Origin: an uncultured Methylococcaceae bacterium
GTDB taxonomy: Bacteria; Pseudomonadota; Gammaproteobacteria; Methylococcales; Methylomonadaceae
Assembly (NCBI GenBank): GCA_903945375.1
Contig: CAJAVP010000011.1
Coordinates: 47,093 to 111,092 of the forward strand
Direction of reading: 5' to 3'
DNA length: 64,000 bases
The translations under genes and the position numbers were made by a program. A model generated the notes under the pieces. It ran no database searches. It saw nothing but the letters and a program-made list of their open reading frames with translations, and was not told the DNA's origin. Below, piece after piece: positions 1 to 8,354 of this stretch; the stretch's first letter is position 1, and the number at the start of each line of letters is the position of its first letter.

Positions 1-745
1 ATTGCTATTAGGAATAATAAAAAATTGTCCTGGTAAATACATTTCAGAGTAATTTTTTTTCATATTTTTTGTTGCAGCACCTTTAACAGGTTGTTGAAAA
101 TTTGTCTTTATTTGTGTTCGTGTAGCTAACATTCAATGACTTATATGCTACTAAAGTCACTCTTGTCAGCAATTCTCATTTTAACCATTTAAAATCAATA
201 AGATAAATTTTTGACTTATCCTATGCTTAGTGCATTTGTATAAAAATAGTCAATTTTAGCTAAATCGGCAACGATTGGGGCTGAAAACGTGTCAAGCAAA
301 TAATAACCATCAATTAATTATTGAATTATATTACTTTTCCATAATGAGAATTACTGCACTCTTGTAAGGCTTGTGTTTTTACGAGCCAAAGTAGAAAGGA
401 GTTTTTTTTCAACAAACTGTTAAGCGAACAAGTGATCTTAATGTCAAGCCCAGTGTGATCATACACCCCAACCGTAGCTGAGCACTGTTCCATTCGGTAA
501 TAGCCATTATTGCAGACACCAAACCATGACCTATACGATCCAAGCCCCAGAAAGGACAACGCCCGCCATCCCCGAAGAACGCAAGCTGACCAAGTACAAA
601 ATCAGCCGAAACACCGCCAAGACGTAGCATAAGCGAGACGGAACGGAACGACTGCATGGATGCGCGTAGGGTAATTCATGAGCAATTGCGGAGACTGCCC
701 GCACCGGGCTCACACCACACTGAAGCCGTGGCGTGCTCTTAACAT
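1..745. other. AT-rich intergenic stretch with no convincing gene
   Basis: No reading frame here looks like a conserved protein. The first 350 bases are very AT-rich. From about 526 to 720 the base composition turns GC-rich, and a plus-strand frame of 33 codons (526-627) runs ATG to TAG without a clear ribosome binding site. This change of composition suggests a remnant of foreign DNA, but I do not recognise it. Inverted 14-base repeats lie at 167-180 and 343-356. Confidence 0.5.
167..356. repeat. Inverted repeat pair, possible MITE remnant
   Basis: CAGCAATTCTCATT at 167-180 is matched on the opposite strand by AATGAGAATTACTG at 343-356, with one mismatch, enclosing an AT-rich core. The same 14-mer recurs at 61881-61894 near the other end of the window, there also next to degraded sequence. 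A short dispersed element end is the simplest reading. No transposase is present. Confidence 0.4.
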
Positions 746-2575
746 CTAATTTATTGAATATGGCCCTATAAATGGACTGGAAATATTCTTGCCTTCAAAA
801 TCATTATTATTATCAGGAAATAATACTTGGGCACCAGGTGTTAATAATACATTACTCCCATTTGCTGGTTTGTAATTGTCATTATTGTAATCAATAAACA
901 ATGCAGATTTTAATTGAATTTTTTCACCTTCAGCCAATTTCCATCCGTAGTCACTTCTTTGATACCATGCCAGGCTTGTGTAGATGTTATGAGTGACATT
1001 ACCCTTGGAATTATCTGGCCCCCCATCCATAATATTGTTTTTTACTATTAAGCCGTTTAATGAACCACTATTTATATACATACTCTTAAACTTGCTATTC
1101 AAAATCATATTATTGATGTACCATAGAGAGCTACCGCCTCCCCAATCAGCTACTGTATATGTGTCTTCTTCTGTATTGAAAATATTAAATGCGACAACTA
1201 TATTAGCACTACTTTGTGTTGTTAAGGCGATATTACTATGTAGAACAATATTTCTATATACCAAACAATTATTACTACCTAAATATAGAGTGATTCCATT
1301 AGCATGTACGCCTTTTAAATTATTAAGCTTATTGTTCAATACCTTACTATTTGTTGCGCCAAATAATGCAATTCCTGTATGTCCTGACTCTGAAACAGTG
1401 TTATTTATAATATCAATTCTATCTCCCCCAACCAGAATTCCACGATTTGGGAAGTTATGATGAACATAGTTATTTGAAACAACAGAATTCCTAGCTTTCT
1501 CTACAAAGATTGCTCCGTAATATTCTCTAGAACTATTAAATCTTACTTCATTATTATTAATAATAATGCCATCCCAAGGTATTACTATTCCTGAAGCGTA
1601 AACACGTATTCCAACTCCATCACGCCAACCATTTGTAGCACCGACATATTTTTGTACAATAAAATTATTTATCGCAACATAATTGGCTCTAATGTCAAAA
1701 CCAGCCGCTCTTGATGAATAGGTAATTGCCGGTGCTTGGCTAGAATTCAAATCGTAATGAGGAATAACATATAATTTTTTCATTACCATGTCAACATAAT
1801 ATTCGCCTGGTAAATCCATGGCGCTATTATTGTTTACAATTGCATACTTACTTTTTCGATCTGTATAAGTACCTGACGAAATAGTGTCGTAATTAAATTT
1901 ACCTTCCGACTGATTAAATCCTGTAATTTTTTTGGGATATATGTTGTTACCTTGAGCCCATATATAAGCATAAGTCCCTTCTAAGCTACCAAAATTATTA
2001 ATATTAGCTGGATCTATAACATAATTCGGGGTTATATTGGAAGGTTGTACTTCGAAATAATAATTTAGATCATCTGTTCTATAAAAATCAATTGGATTCG
2101 GAGTTTGCGACAAAATCATTTTTTGATCGCCTTGATACAAATTTAAAGTAAAAAAATCATTAATCGCTGGTAAATCGGTCACATATACTTGATGTCCGTT
2201 AATAACTTTACCTGTTATTTGCCAACCTGATAATACATTGCTTCCATCTAAAATTGCTTTTCCTTGTCCAAAAATATTTTCTGTATTTCCATCATAAGTT
2301 ACTAAATTATTAGGTAAACCGCTTTTTGAAATTAATATACCTCCTCTATATGTTACTCCACCTTTAAAGATCAATTTATCGCCAGGAAGAATGCTCGCTT
2401 GCTTAGCCAAGCCTTCTGCATTCGCGTCACCAGGACAATGCTTCCAAGCAGCTGAGGGCGACATGCCGTTGTTCTGGTCTAGCCCATTGTCATAGTCAAT
2501 GAAATAGTTATTCGCATAGCATGTATAAGAACAAATAAGCACCAATAAACCGACAAAATAATTTAATTTTTTCAT
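746..2575 (-). CDS. Secreted right-handed parallel beta-helix protein
   Basis: Protein of 609 aa with a Sec signal peptide (basic MKK, hydrophobic stretch to about residue 20, then Cys-Tyr-Ala). The mature part begins with a YFIDYDNGLDQNNG stretch, typical of secreted beta-helix proteins related to polysaccharide lyases and epimerases. From about residue 290 to 530 there are many short Asn-rich turns (VVSNNYVHHN, IINNTVSESG, KVLNNKLNNL) separated by about 22 residues, as expected for coils of a right-handed beta-helix. It lies downstream, on the same strand, of exopolysaccharide export genes, so a role in modifying or cleaving that polymer is a fair inference. The exact substrate cannot be told. 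A 660-bp repeat-rich gap separates it from the ATPase gene, so cotranscription is doubtful. Confidence 0.75.
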   Translation of the reverse strand: MKKLNYFVGLLVLICSYTCYANNYFIDYDNGLDQNNGMSPSAAWKHCPGDANAEGLAKQASILPGDKLIFKGGVTYRGGILISKSGLPNNLVTYDGNTENIFGQGKAILDGSNVLSGWQITGKVINGHQVYVTDLPAINDFFTLNLYQGDQKMILSQTPNPIDFYRTDDLNYYFEVQPSNITPNYVIDPANINNFGSLEGTYAYIWAQGNNIYPKKITGFNQSEGKFNYDTISSGTYTDRKSKYAIVNNNSAMDLPGEYYVDMVMKKLYVIPHYDLNSSQAPAITYSSRAAGFDIRANYVAINNFIVQKYVGATNGWRDGVGIRVYASGIVIPWDGIIINNNEVRFNSSREYYGAIFVEKARNSVVSNNYVHHNFPNRGILVGGDRIDIINNTVSESGHTGIALFGATNSKVLNNKLNNLKGVHANGITLYLGSNNCLVYRNIVLHSNIALTTQSSANIVVAFNIFNTEEDTYTVADWGGGSSLWYINNMILNSKFKSMYINSGSLNGLIVKNNIMDGGPDNSKGNVTHNIYTSLAWYQRSDYGWKLAEGEKIQLKSALFIDYNNDNYKPANGSNVLLTPGAQVLFPDNNNDFEGKNISSPFIGPYSIN

Positions 2576-2665
2576 AACAAATAAGCCTTTTTTCTCTATT
2601 GATTCAGTAAAACTACATTGAGTAAGTAATCAGCAAATTTTTTAGCGTATCAGCATATTAATTTT

Positions 2666-2781
2666 GGTAACTATTCAGCCTTTGATTTCTCTAGGCTGTA
2701 AGGGGAAATTAAGTGTTTTTTCCTCTCTTTTAACTCAGTAAAACCGCTGTAGCCCGCAGTTTGAGAGGCTGAGTAGTTACC
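2666..2781. repeat. 15-bp inverted repeat with related third copy
   Basis: GGTAACTATTCAGCC at 2666-2680 is the reverse complement, with one mismatch, of GGCTGAGTAGTTACC at 2767-2781. A third partial copy, TTATTCAGCC, runs into the poly-C tract at 2841-2850. The arms enclose about 86 bases with no gene. Probably a decayed dispersed element. Confidence 0.5.
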
Positions 2782-2964
2782 AATTTTGTATGTTTTAAAA
2801 GTGCACTAATACTTACGCCTGATTACTTATATTTTTGTAATTATTCAGCCCCCCCCCCCCGCAGGGAATATTCGTCATTCCAGCATAGCCATTGGGATAC
2901 AATAGGATTGCCGGATAGAGCACTAGAAAGTGCTCGTCACTTGCCTCCGTGGCTGCTGGATATG

Positions 2965-3085
2965 GCTACCCATTTAATACGGGAAAGCGAGTTATCAATA
3001 GCTAAAGCTATTGGACTCCAGTGCTACTGTGTCTGCCGGAGTAAGATGCTTTAGCTATTTTTGTGTCCCGCTTTAAGTGGGTAGC
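2965..3085. repeat. Nested 121-bp hairpin-forming element
   Basis: Four pairs of complementary arms nest in order: GCTACCCA (2965-2972) with TGGGTAGC (3078-3085); CGGGA (about 2980-2984) with TCCCG (3066-3070); AATAGCTAAAGC (2997-3008) with GCTTTAGCTATT (3048-3059); GACTCC (3014-3019) with GGAGT (3038-3042). The order allows one long interrupted stem with a loop near 3020-3037. It could be a REP/MITE-type repeat or a structured RNA. No promoter is recognised. Confidence 0.5.
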
Positions 3086-3235
3086 TCAGGATATCGGCAA
3101 TGCCTGCAAATTAAGGACGTATCTAAACTCACTGCTTTAAATTACGCTCAACTAGATCAATCAACAAGTGTTAAAAACCCCAAATACGCCAAATAAATTA
3201 CAGGATATTTATCACGTATTTTTGTGATAAATTAC

Positions 3236-4132
3236 CTATGAAATACCAATATCCACTCCAGACTTCGCTAAAACCTGCATTCTAAAGTTATCAGCTTCTG
3301 GATCTGCGCCGGTTTTAAATGCGGCAAAGCCACCGGTTTTCTTTTCTCTGATCACTTCTTGGACGGTGGCTAAATCAACGTAATGGTGGCCTTCGGCGAA
3401 AGCGAAGACTAGGGATAAATCACAAATATTATTGATTAATCGGGGTATGCCACCGGAATAATAGTAAATTGCCGCATAGGCTAATTTATCAAATATTTCT
3501 TTTCTACAGCCTGCAACGACTAGGCGGTGATTAATGTATTGTAATGTTTGCTCAAAATCTAAGGCTTTGATGTGATATTCAACGGATATTCGTTGCGCGA
3601 ATTGAACTAATTCTGGGCTATTGAGCTTTGTTACTAATTCAGGTTGGCCGACTAAAACCAGTTGTATCATGACATCTTGGCTGATATTGATATTGGATAA
3701 TAAACGCAGCTCTTCTAAGGTTTGTAAATCCATATTTTGCGCTTCATCGACAATCAATATAACGCGTCTTCTTCGTTGATGTTGGCGCGTTAGGAATTCG
3801 ATTAAAGATTGATAGCGTCCGGCTTTATCTTGTGCTTTTGAGTTGATTCGGAAGGCGGCTAAAACCCAAGTTAATAGGTCGCCAAAGGCACTGTGGGTAT
3901 TTGTAATTAAGCCAACTTCGCATCTATCATCCAGTGTGGTTAAGGCTTTTCGGATGAGTGTGGTTTTTCCTGCACCGATTTCACCGGTTATTACGGTGAA
4001 TCCGGCTTGTACAATGAGGCCGTATTGTAATACCGTCCATGCTTTTTTATGAATAGGACTGAAATAGAGAAATTCTGGCTCGGAAACCAGAGAAAATGGT
4101 TTTTTTTTAAAACCAAAAAATTCGTTATACAT
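3236..4132 (-). CDS. ExeA-like AAA ATPase, XrtA-locus type
   Basis: Protein of 298 aa of the ExeA/GspA AAA ATPase family. It opens with the family signature YNEFFGFKKKPFSL. Walker A (GEIGAGKT) is at residues 50-57 and Walker B (VILIVDEAQ) ends with D129-E130. A sensor-type region (LRLLSNIN, LVLVGQPEL) follows. It has the ATPase portion only, without the transmembrane and peptidoglycan-binding C-terminal parts of full ExeA, which fits the short ATPase found in exosortase XrtA-associated exopolysaccharide clusters. It lies downstream of the tyrosine kinase gene, separated by 363 bases of palindromic repeats. Its presumed role is energising or coordinating exopolysaccharide assembly; this is inferred from context. 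Confidence 0.8.
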   Translation of the reverse strand: MYNEFFGFKKKPFSLVSEPEFLYFSPIHKKAWTVLQYGLIVQAGFTVITGEIGAGKTTLIRKALTTLDDRCEVGLITNTHSAFGDLLTWVLAAFRINSKAQDKAGRYQSLIEFLTRQHQRRRRVILIVDEAQNMDLQTLEELRLLSNINISQDVMIQLVLVGQPELVTKLNSPELVQFAQRISVEYHIKALDFEQTLQYINHRLVVAGCRKEIFDKLAYAAIYYYSGGIPRLINNICDLSLVFAFAEGHHYVDLATVQEVIREKKTGGFAAFKTGADPEADNFRMQVLAKSGVDIGIS

Positions 4133-4305
4133 TTATCTGTGCTCTAACAATGATCAATAATACCGACTAGAAAAAATTAAAAACCGTAACTATCTGGCTC
4201 TCATCGTGTTAAATCAAGCCTTTCGCTCGCTCTCAAGCAAGAGCTCTCATCGTTATACCGGCCGGGTATCCAGTCACAGGGATGTGAAGCTTTGAGAGAA
4301 GCAGA

Positions 4306-4386
4306 GTAGGTTGGGTTGCGCTGTTTGCAACCCAACATTTTGGTATCCATGTGTTGGGTTGCCAAACAGCAGGCAACCCAACCTAC
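4306..4386. repeat. 81-bp near-perfect palindrome (MITE or REP-like)
   Basis: The outer arms GTAGGTTGGGTTGC and GCAACCCAACCTAC are perfect complements. Inside them lie GCTGTTTG with CAAACAGC and CAACCCAACA with TGTTGGGTTG, giving a stem of about 32 pairs with small bulges and a loop of roughly 14 bases. The size and lack of coding sequence fit a REP/MITE-type element. It sits inside the exopolysaccharide gene row. Confidence 0.75.
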
Positions 4387-4411
4387 GATGCTTATATGTT
4401 TCCTCGTTACG

Positions 4412-4440
4412 CTCGTTCCCAAGCAGAGCTTAGGAACGAG
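4412..4440. repeat. Dispersed palindrome, GTTCCCAAGC family
   Basis: CTCGTTCCCAAGC and GCTTAGGAACGAG form a stem around AGA, with one bulged or mismatched position. Related palindromes occur at 47022-47050 and 57545-57569, so this is a repeat family dispersed across the window. Confidence 0.7.
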
Positions 4441-4495
4441 ACCAAATTGTCATTCCAGCAGAGTTTCGCTAGGAGGGAAGGAGACTTACAAAAAT

Positions 4496-5299
4496 TCAAT
4501 AACCACCTTGGTGTTCAGGTAAGTTTTCAGCCTTATTAAATACAATACCCAATAGATTGGTATTTGAGAGTGCTTGCAAGGTTTTAGTGAGTTCTTCTGG
4601 TTTATTGGCACCATCTTCGACAACTAAAAGTGCTGCGTCGTAATATTCCATTGCCGCCAATACGTCATCAACTAATAAAACAGGGGGCATGTCAAAAATG
4701 ATGATACGAGATTCATAGTGCGATTTTATATCTTCAATGAGCCGTTTCATGCTAGGTGCAGATATAATATCCGATGTCCCTTTATTCTTTTCTCTTCCAG
4801 GAAGAATAACCAAACGCTCAATACCTGGATTAACCAATATTCTTTCTAATGCTACACCAGAATTAACATAGTCCAGTAAGCCATATTCCACTTCAAAATC
4901 AAAATACCAATTAATTCTTGGATTTCTGAGATCAAAATCGACCAATAAGACTGTCTGGTTGACTTCCATTGCCATTGAAATAGCTAGATTAACGGCGACC
5001 ATGGATTTGCCAACACCTGCTGTTGGTGAGGTTATTGCGAAGCTATTCCAATTATTAGTTCTAAGCTGTTTTAATAGCTTAGTTCGTAACATACGAAATA
5101 AATCGGCTGTTGGATTGTATTGTTTTAAAGTAACAACTCGACGATCTTGTAATATTTCATTATTGGGAATTACAATCCGAGTTTGTGTATACACAAAGTC
5201 ATTGACGCTGCTTGTTGTTTCAACCGGATTATTGATAGTTTTGCGCGATTGATCTATTTGCGCTTTCTCTATGGCTTTTTCTAAAAAATCCGCACTCAC
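4496..5299 (-). CDS. Bacterial tyrosine autokinase (BY-kinase), exopolysaccharide type
   Basis: Cytoplasmic BY-kinase of the CpsD/CapB type, 267 aa, expected to control polysaccharide polymerisation together with the Wzz-like protein encoded just upstream. Visible motifs: LFRMLRTKL (residues 67-75), Walker A SPTAGVGKS (91-99), Walker A' VLLVDFDLRNP (117-127) and Walker B IIIFDMPPVL (about 195-205). The family normally ends in a cluster of several tyrosines that are autophosphorylated; here the protein stops at QGGY, with a single terminal tyrosine, only about 55 bases from the repeat block at 4306-4440. The tail may have been shortened by that insertion. Confidence 0.85.
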   Translation of the reverse strand: MSADFLEKAIEKAQIDQSRKTINNPVETTSSVNDFVYTQTRIVIPNNEILQDRRVVTLKQYNPTADLFRMLRTKLLKQLRTNNWNSFAITSPTAGVGKSMVAVNLAISMAMEVNQTVLLVDFDLRNPRINWYFDFEVEYGLLDYVNSGVALERILVNPGIERLVILPGREKNKGTSDIISAPSMKRLIEDIKSHYESRIIIFDMPPVLLVDDVLAAMEYYDAALLVVEDGANKPEELTKTLQALSNTNLLGIVFNKAENLPEHQGGY

Positions 5300-5427
5300 A
5301 TATTCCTCTCTTTAGGTATAAGTATAGATAAATCCGATGCTCAGACATTCCGGTAATTCCTGCCAGAAGACGGGCTATATAAAACTTGAAAAACTATTGG
5401 GTTAAAAACAAACGAGCGAAATGACTG

Positions 5428-7149
5428 TCACAACAATTCAATGCGCTGCCAAACTTTATATAGAATGACATCAAGTGGCATATAAAGAAAGTGTATTGCA
5501 CACAATAAGGATATTAATAGCACCACGGAGAACACGGATAAACTTCTGATGTTTTTTCGTGTTCTATCACTGTCTATTTGATTTCTTATATAAGGAATAA
5601 CAATTAATGGTTCAATTCCCGTAACCTGTGTTAATGCACGATAACCTCGGACGCCCCCCGCTAACATTTCGGTTAGTATCCCTGCGCCAAGTCCACCGCC
5701 TACGGAGACAATCAATCCAATAAAGAGTAACTTAATGCGATTGGGCTTTATGGGTTTATTAGGTAATTGTGGGGGTTCGATTAATGTAAATGTTTCCCCT
5801 TTTTGTTCTTCTTCTAAGGTTTGAGATAATTTTGCCTGTAATTGTTTACCTTTTAATTCTTGGTATTTTGCTTTATTGGCATCTAAGTCACGCACTAATT
5901 CGTAATAGCCGCGTTCAACCTGATGACTTTGGGCAACATTTTCTTCTAATACTTGTAATTTTTGTTGCAGCGTTGCGCGTTGTGATTTGATGTTTTGTAA
6001 TTCAACTTGAGCAATATCGATTTCACTGCTTAATTGCAGATAGACAGGGTTTTTTGTGTTTCTCCCTGATTCCATGCTTGGTGCTGGATTTTTTTGTGAT
6101 TTATTTTCTAATTCGCTAATCCGCTTTTGCGTTATTTTGACATCAGGGTGATTATCGGAATATTTCTGTCTTAATTCTTTTAGGTTTTGTTTGGCTTGTT
6201 CTAGGTCATTGTTCGCATCATATATCGATTCAGCACCTTGTTTTTTTAACATGTCAATTTGTTTGCGGATTCGCAAAACATCAGGATGTGCGGCTGAATA
6301 TTTACTGAGTAATTCTGATTCAGATGCCATCAAGTCATCCAAAGTATTTGGCGCTGTCGCTTTATTGCTGAGAGTAGGGGCGATGACGGGATCAGTTGCC
6401 ATTAATTGCGAACTTAAATTAATGCGGCGCTCAGCTAACATGTTTTCTTGTAGATTCAGTTGCTGTAATTCACTTTCTAATCGGCTGATAGTCGATAAAT
6501 TAACCGGCAGTAATTCTGGTAAGCTGGCACTGTATTTTTGTTTATATTCCGCAATAGTATTTTCAACTTTTTGAATTTCAAGTTTAAGTTTTTCGACTTC
6601 TTCTGCTAAGAATGTCGTTGTTTCTTCGGCTCGTTGCGTTCTTGCTCGCACATTTTCGCTCAAAAACAGCGTGACTAATTCATTGGTTACTTGTTGTGCG
6701 AGTTCTGGCTTTTTGTCGTTCCAAATCAGCTTGAATGCTATTGCCGCTTTACTGCCTCGACCTTGGCTTACAACATCGGCATTAATCATTTCTAGTTGCG
6801 TATTTTCCTTAAATAATTCCACTAATTCAGCGGGCGCAAGTTTTTTTCTTTGTTGCGGATATAAGTCGTATTTATCAATTAGCTTAGTGAGATTCGCTAC
6901 CGTCATAATACGCTGTTCAATTAATCGGATGCGCTCATCAGCATAACTGGTTACGGTCGATTTGATTAATTCAGTTGGTATATGCTGCTGTTCAATCAGA
7001 ATAGTGGCTTCGGATTGATAAACTGGGGGAATTATTATTGCCAGAACAGCACTGCTTATCAGTAAAAATAGAAACAACGCAACAATGATATATTTGCGGC
7101 GTCTTATGATATTTATGTAATCTCTAAGTGTTTTTGCGTCTTCTTCCAT
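5428..7149 (-). CDS. Wzz/GNVR chain-length determinant of exopolysaccharide
   Basis: Polysaccharide co-polymerase, 573 aa. An N-terminal transmembrane helix (about residues 20-40) is followed by PPVYQSEATILIE, typical of Wzz proteins. The middle (about 170-440) is rich in heptad-like coiled coil (ELESELQQL, KQIDMLKKQ, RISELENK). A Pro-rich segment (PPQLPNKPIKP) precedes a transmembrane helix near 470-492, as in Wzz. Unusually for simple Wzz, there is a further hydrophobic segment near 530-550. It works with the tyrosine kinase to set polymer length and forms part of the inner-membrane to outer-membrane export line. Its start lies 4 bases below the stop of the barrel gene, so the two are probably cotranscribed. 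Confidence 0.85.
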   Translation of the reverse strand: MEEDAKTLRDYINIIRRRKYIIVALFLFLLISSAVLAIIIPPVYQSEATILIEQQHIPTELIKSTVTSYADERIRLIEQRIMTVANLTKLIDKYDLYPQQRKKLAPAELVELFKENTQLEMINADVVSQGRGSKAAIAFKLIWNDKKPELAQQVTNELVTLFLSENVRARTQRAEETTTFLAEEVEKLKLEIQKVENTIAEYKQKYSASLPELLPVNLSTISRLESELQQLNLQENMLAERRINLSSQLMATDPVIAPTLSNKATAPNTLDDLMASESELLSKYSAAHPDVLRIRKQIDMLKKQGAESIYDANNDLEQAKQNLKELRQKYSDNHPDVKITQKRISELENKSQKNPAPSMESGRNTKNPVYLQLSSEIDIAQVELQNIKSQRATLQQKLQVLEENVAQSHQVERGYYELVRDLDANKAKYQELKGKQLQAKLSQTLEEEQKGETFTLIEPPQLPNKPIKPNRIKLLFIGLIVSVGGGLGAGILTEMLAGGVRGYRALTQVTGIEPLIVIPYIRNQIDSDRTRKNIRSLSVFSVVLLISLLCAIHFLYMPLDVILYKVWQRIELL

Positions 7150-7153
7150 TGCT

Positions 7154-8338
7154 TTACCTTGAAATGCTGAATCCTTGCCAATTGTACGTTAATGTCAACA
7201 TTAACATGTTGGATTCAGCAAGATAGAGACTGTCTTGTTGCCGATAGCGATAAGACAGTTGCGCAACCCATTCGGGCGTGATCAACCAATTAAGATTTGG
7301 TGTAACGGTTAGATTATTACGGTTGTTAAAGCTATTGTTTGTCAGTGAGTTTTGACTGGTTGCTTTGGACATTTGATAGCTCGTTCCAATGGCGGCTTGC
7401 CAGCGCTTGTTTAATTTGTAGCCTGCATTCCATGCCAACTGTGTTTGCTCGTTTAAATTACCTTGGCTGGAGGGGGCTAAAGAACGACCCAATTTTAGAG
7501 ATGAGGTTATTTGTTCACCTGTATAGGTGAATGATAAATCCGCTAAAAATCCAGAGGAGATTTGCTGTAATAGGGCTTGTTGTCCAGACTCGGTTAAACT
7601 CTCTGTGACACGTCCGCCCAAACTACCTTGAATTGACCACAGTTGCGTCAGTTTATAAGCTAACATGGCGGTAAGACTATAACTATCTGCCGTGGAACTA
7701 TTGCCGAGGCTACCAAATTGATAATGGGTATAAGCGAAACCAATGTTGTGAGTAAGGCGTTCATTCCATTGTCGCTGCCATGTCATATTGGCTGATTGCC
7801 CATCACTACTACTAAGCGCGGAGCTTGAGTAAGCCGTTTTGTTATAGCCCGCTGTGATAGTCACACTATCGCGCTGTGTCAAAAGATAACTAAACGAGGG
7901 AGACACGGCCCACTTAACTTGATTAGATGCACTGGCAAAATTACCCGTATCTTGCACGGCATTATTGCGACTCAAGGTATCGGCATAACTTGCATTTAAT
8001 CCCCAGCGAGTTCTAGCGGTACGATATTCACTCTGAGCGCCATAATTTTGTGGCGAATAATCTAAGCCGTCTATATCGGTGTATTGTTGCAAGCCATAGC
8101 TAGCATTTGCATTAATATCCCAATCTTGTTCTTTACGAGCAACGCTTAACTGTGGTGTTAATAAATATTCAAATGAGCCTTGCGCTTGTTTTTGCATTCT
8201 AACATTATCATCATAACCTGTATCTTGTTTTACATTACCGTTAAGACGCCACTCCGTTGCATTTGCATAAGGCAAATGGATTGCATAGGTCATCATAATG
8301 AGCGCAAAAATGGGATTATTGGATCGGTGTTTTGACAT
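7154..8338 (-). CDS. Outer-membrane beta-barrel protein of PEP-CTERM exopolysaccharide system
   Basis: Protein of 394 aa. A signal peptide ends near Pro-Tyr-Ala-Asn-Ala at about residue 27. The mature part alternates polar and hydrophobic residues in strands of about 10 residues with aromatic girdle residues (YGLQQY, FAYTHYQFG, LTLTYNWQGF), and it ends in an amphipathic strand. This matches the uncharacterised barrel protein family regularly found in XrtA/PEP-CTERM polysaccharide loci. It probably provides or supports the outer-membrane channel for export. It sits between the SLBB protein and the Wzz gene, with gaps of 16 and 4 bases, so it is in an operon. Confidence 0.75.
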   Translation of the reverse strand: MSKHRSNNPIFALIMMTYAIHLPYANATEWRLNGNVKQDTGYDDNVRMQKQAQGSFEYLLTPQLSVARKEQDWDINANASYGLQQYTDIDGLDYSPQNYGAQSEYRTARTRWGLNASYADTLSRNNAVQDTGNFASASNQVKWAVSPSFSYLLTQRDSVTITAGYNKTAYSSSALSSSDGQSANMTWQRQWNERLTHNIGFAYTHYQFGSLGNSSTADSYSLTAMLAYKLTQLWSIQGSLGGRVTESLTESGQQALLQQISSGFLADLSFTYTGEQITSSLKLGRSLAPSSQGNLNEQTQLAWNAGYKLNKRWQAAIGTSYQMSKATSQNSLTNNSFNNRNNLTVTPNLNWLITPEWVAQLSYRYRQQDSLYLAESNMLMLTLTYNWQGFSISR

Positions 8339-8354
8339 ACAAGAGATTTTTTAG

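Larger units (their letters stand above)
2576..3235. other. Repeat-rich gap in the exopolysaccharide region
   Basis: No gene is seen. The stretch holds an inverted repeat (2666-2680 against 2767-2781), a run of 12 C residues at 2849-2860, and a long nested hairpin at 2965-3085. In XrtA/PEP-CTERM loci of other bacteria a polysaccharide deacetylase, a FemAB protein and the exosortase often follow the ExeA-like ATPase; here this gap follows instead. Confidence 0.6.
4133..4495. other. Gap filled by palindromic repeats
   Basis: No gene is credible here; short frames on both strands read through palindromes. The stretch contains an 81-bp palindrome (4306-4386) and a second 29-bp one (4412-4440), separating two genes that are normally adjacent in an operon. 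Confidence 0.65.

Noticed and set aside
526..720. Group II intron 3' end
   Set aside because: No domain V-like hairpin with the conserved GAGC/AGC...GTTC pattern is present, and no intron-encoded protein is nearby.
993..1460. 155-codon plus-strand frame
   Set aside because: It is antisense to the beta-helix protein, which has a signal peptide and a coherent repeat pattern.
4201..4539. Several short frames between the ATPase and kinase genes
   Set aside because: They read through palindromic repeats in both directions and show no protein-like pattern.
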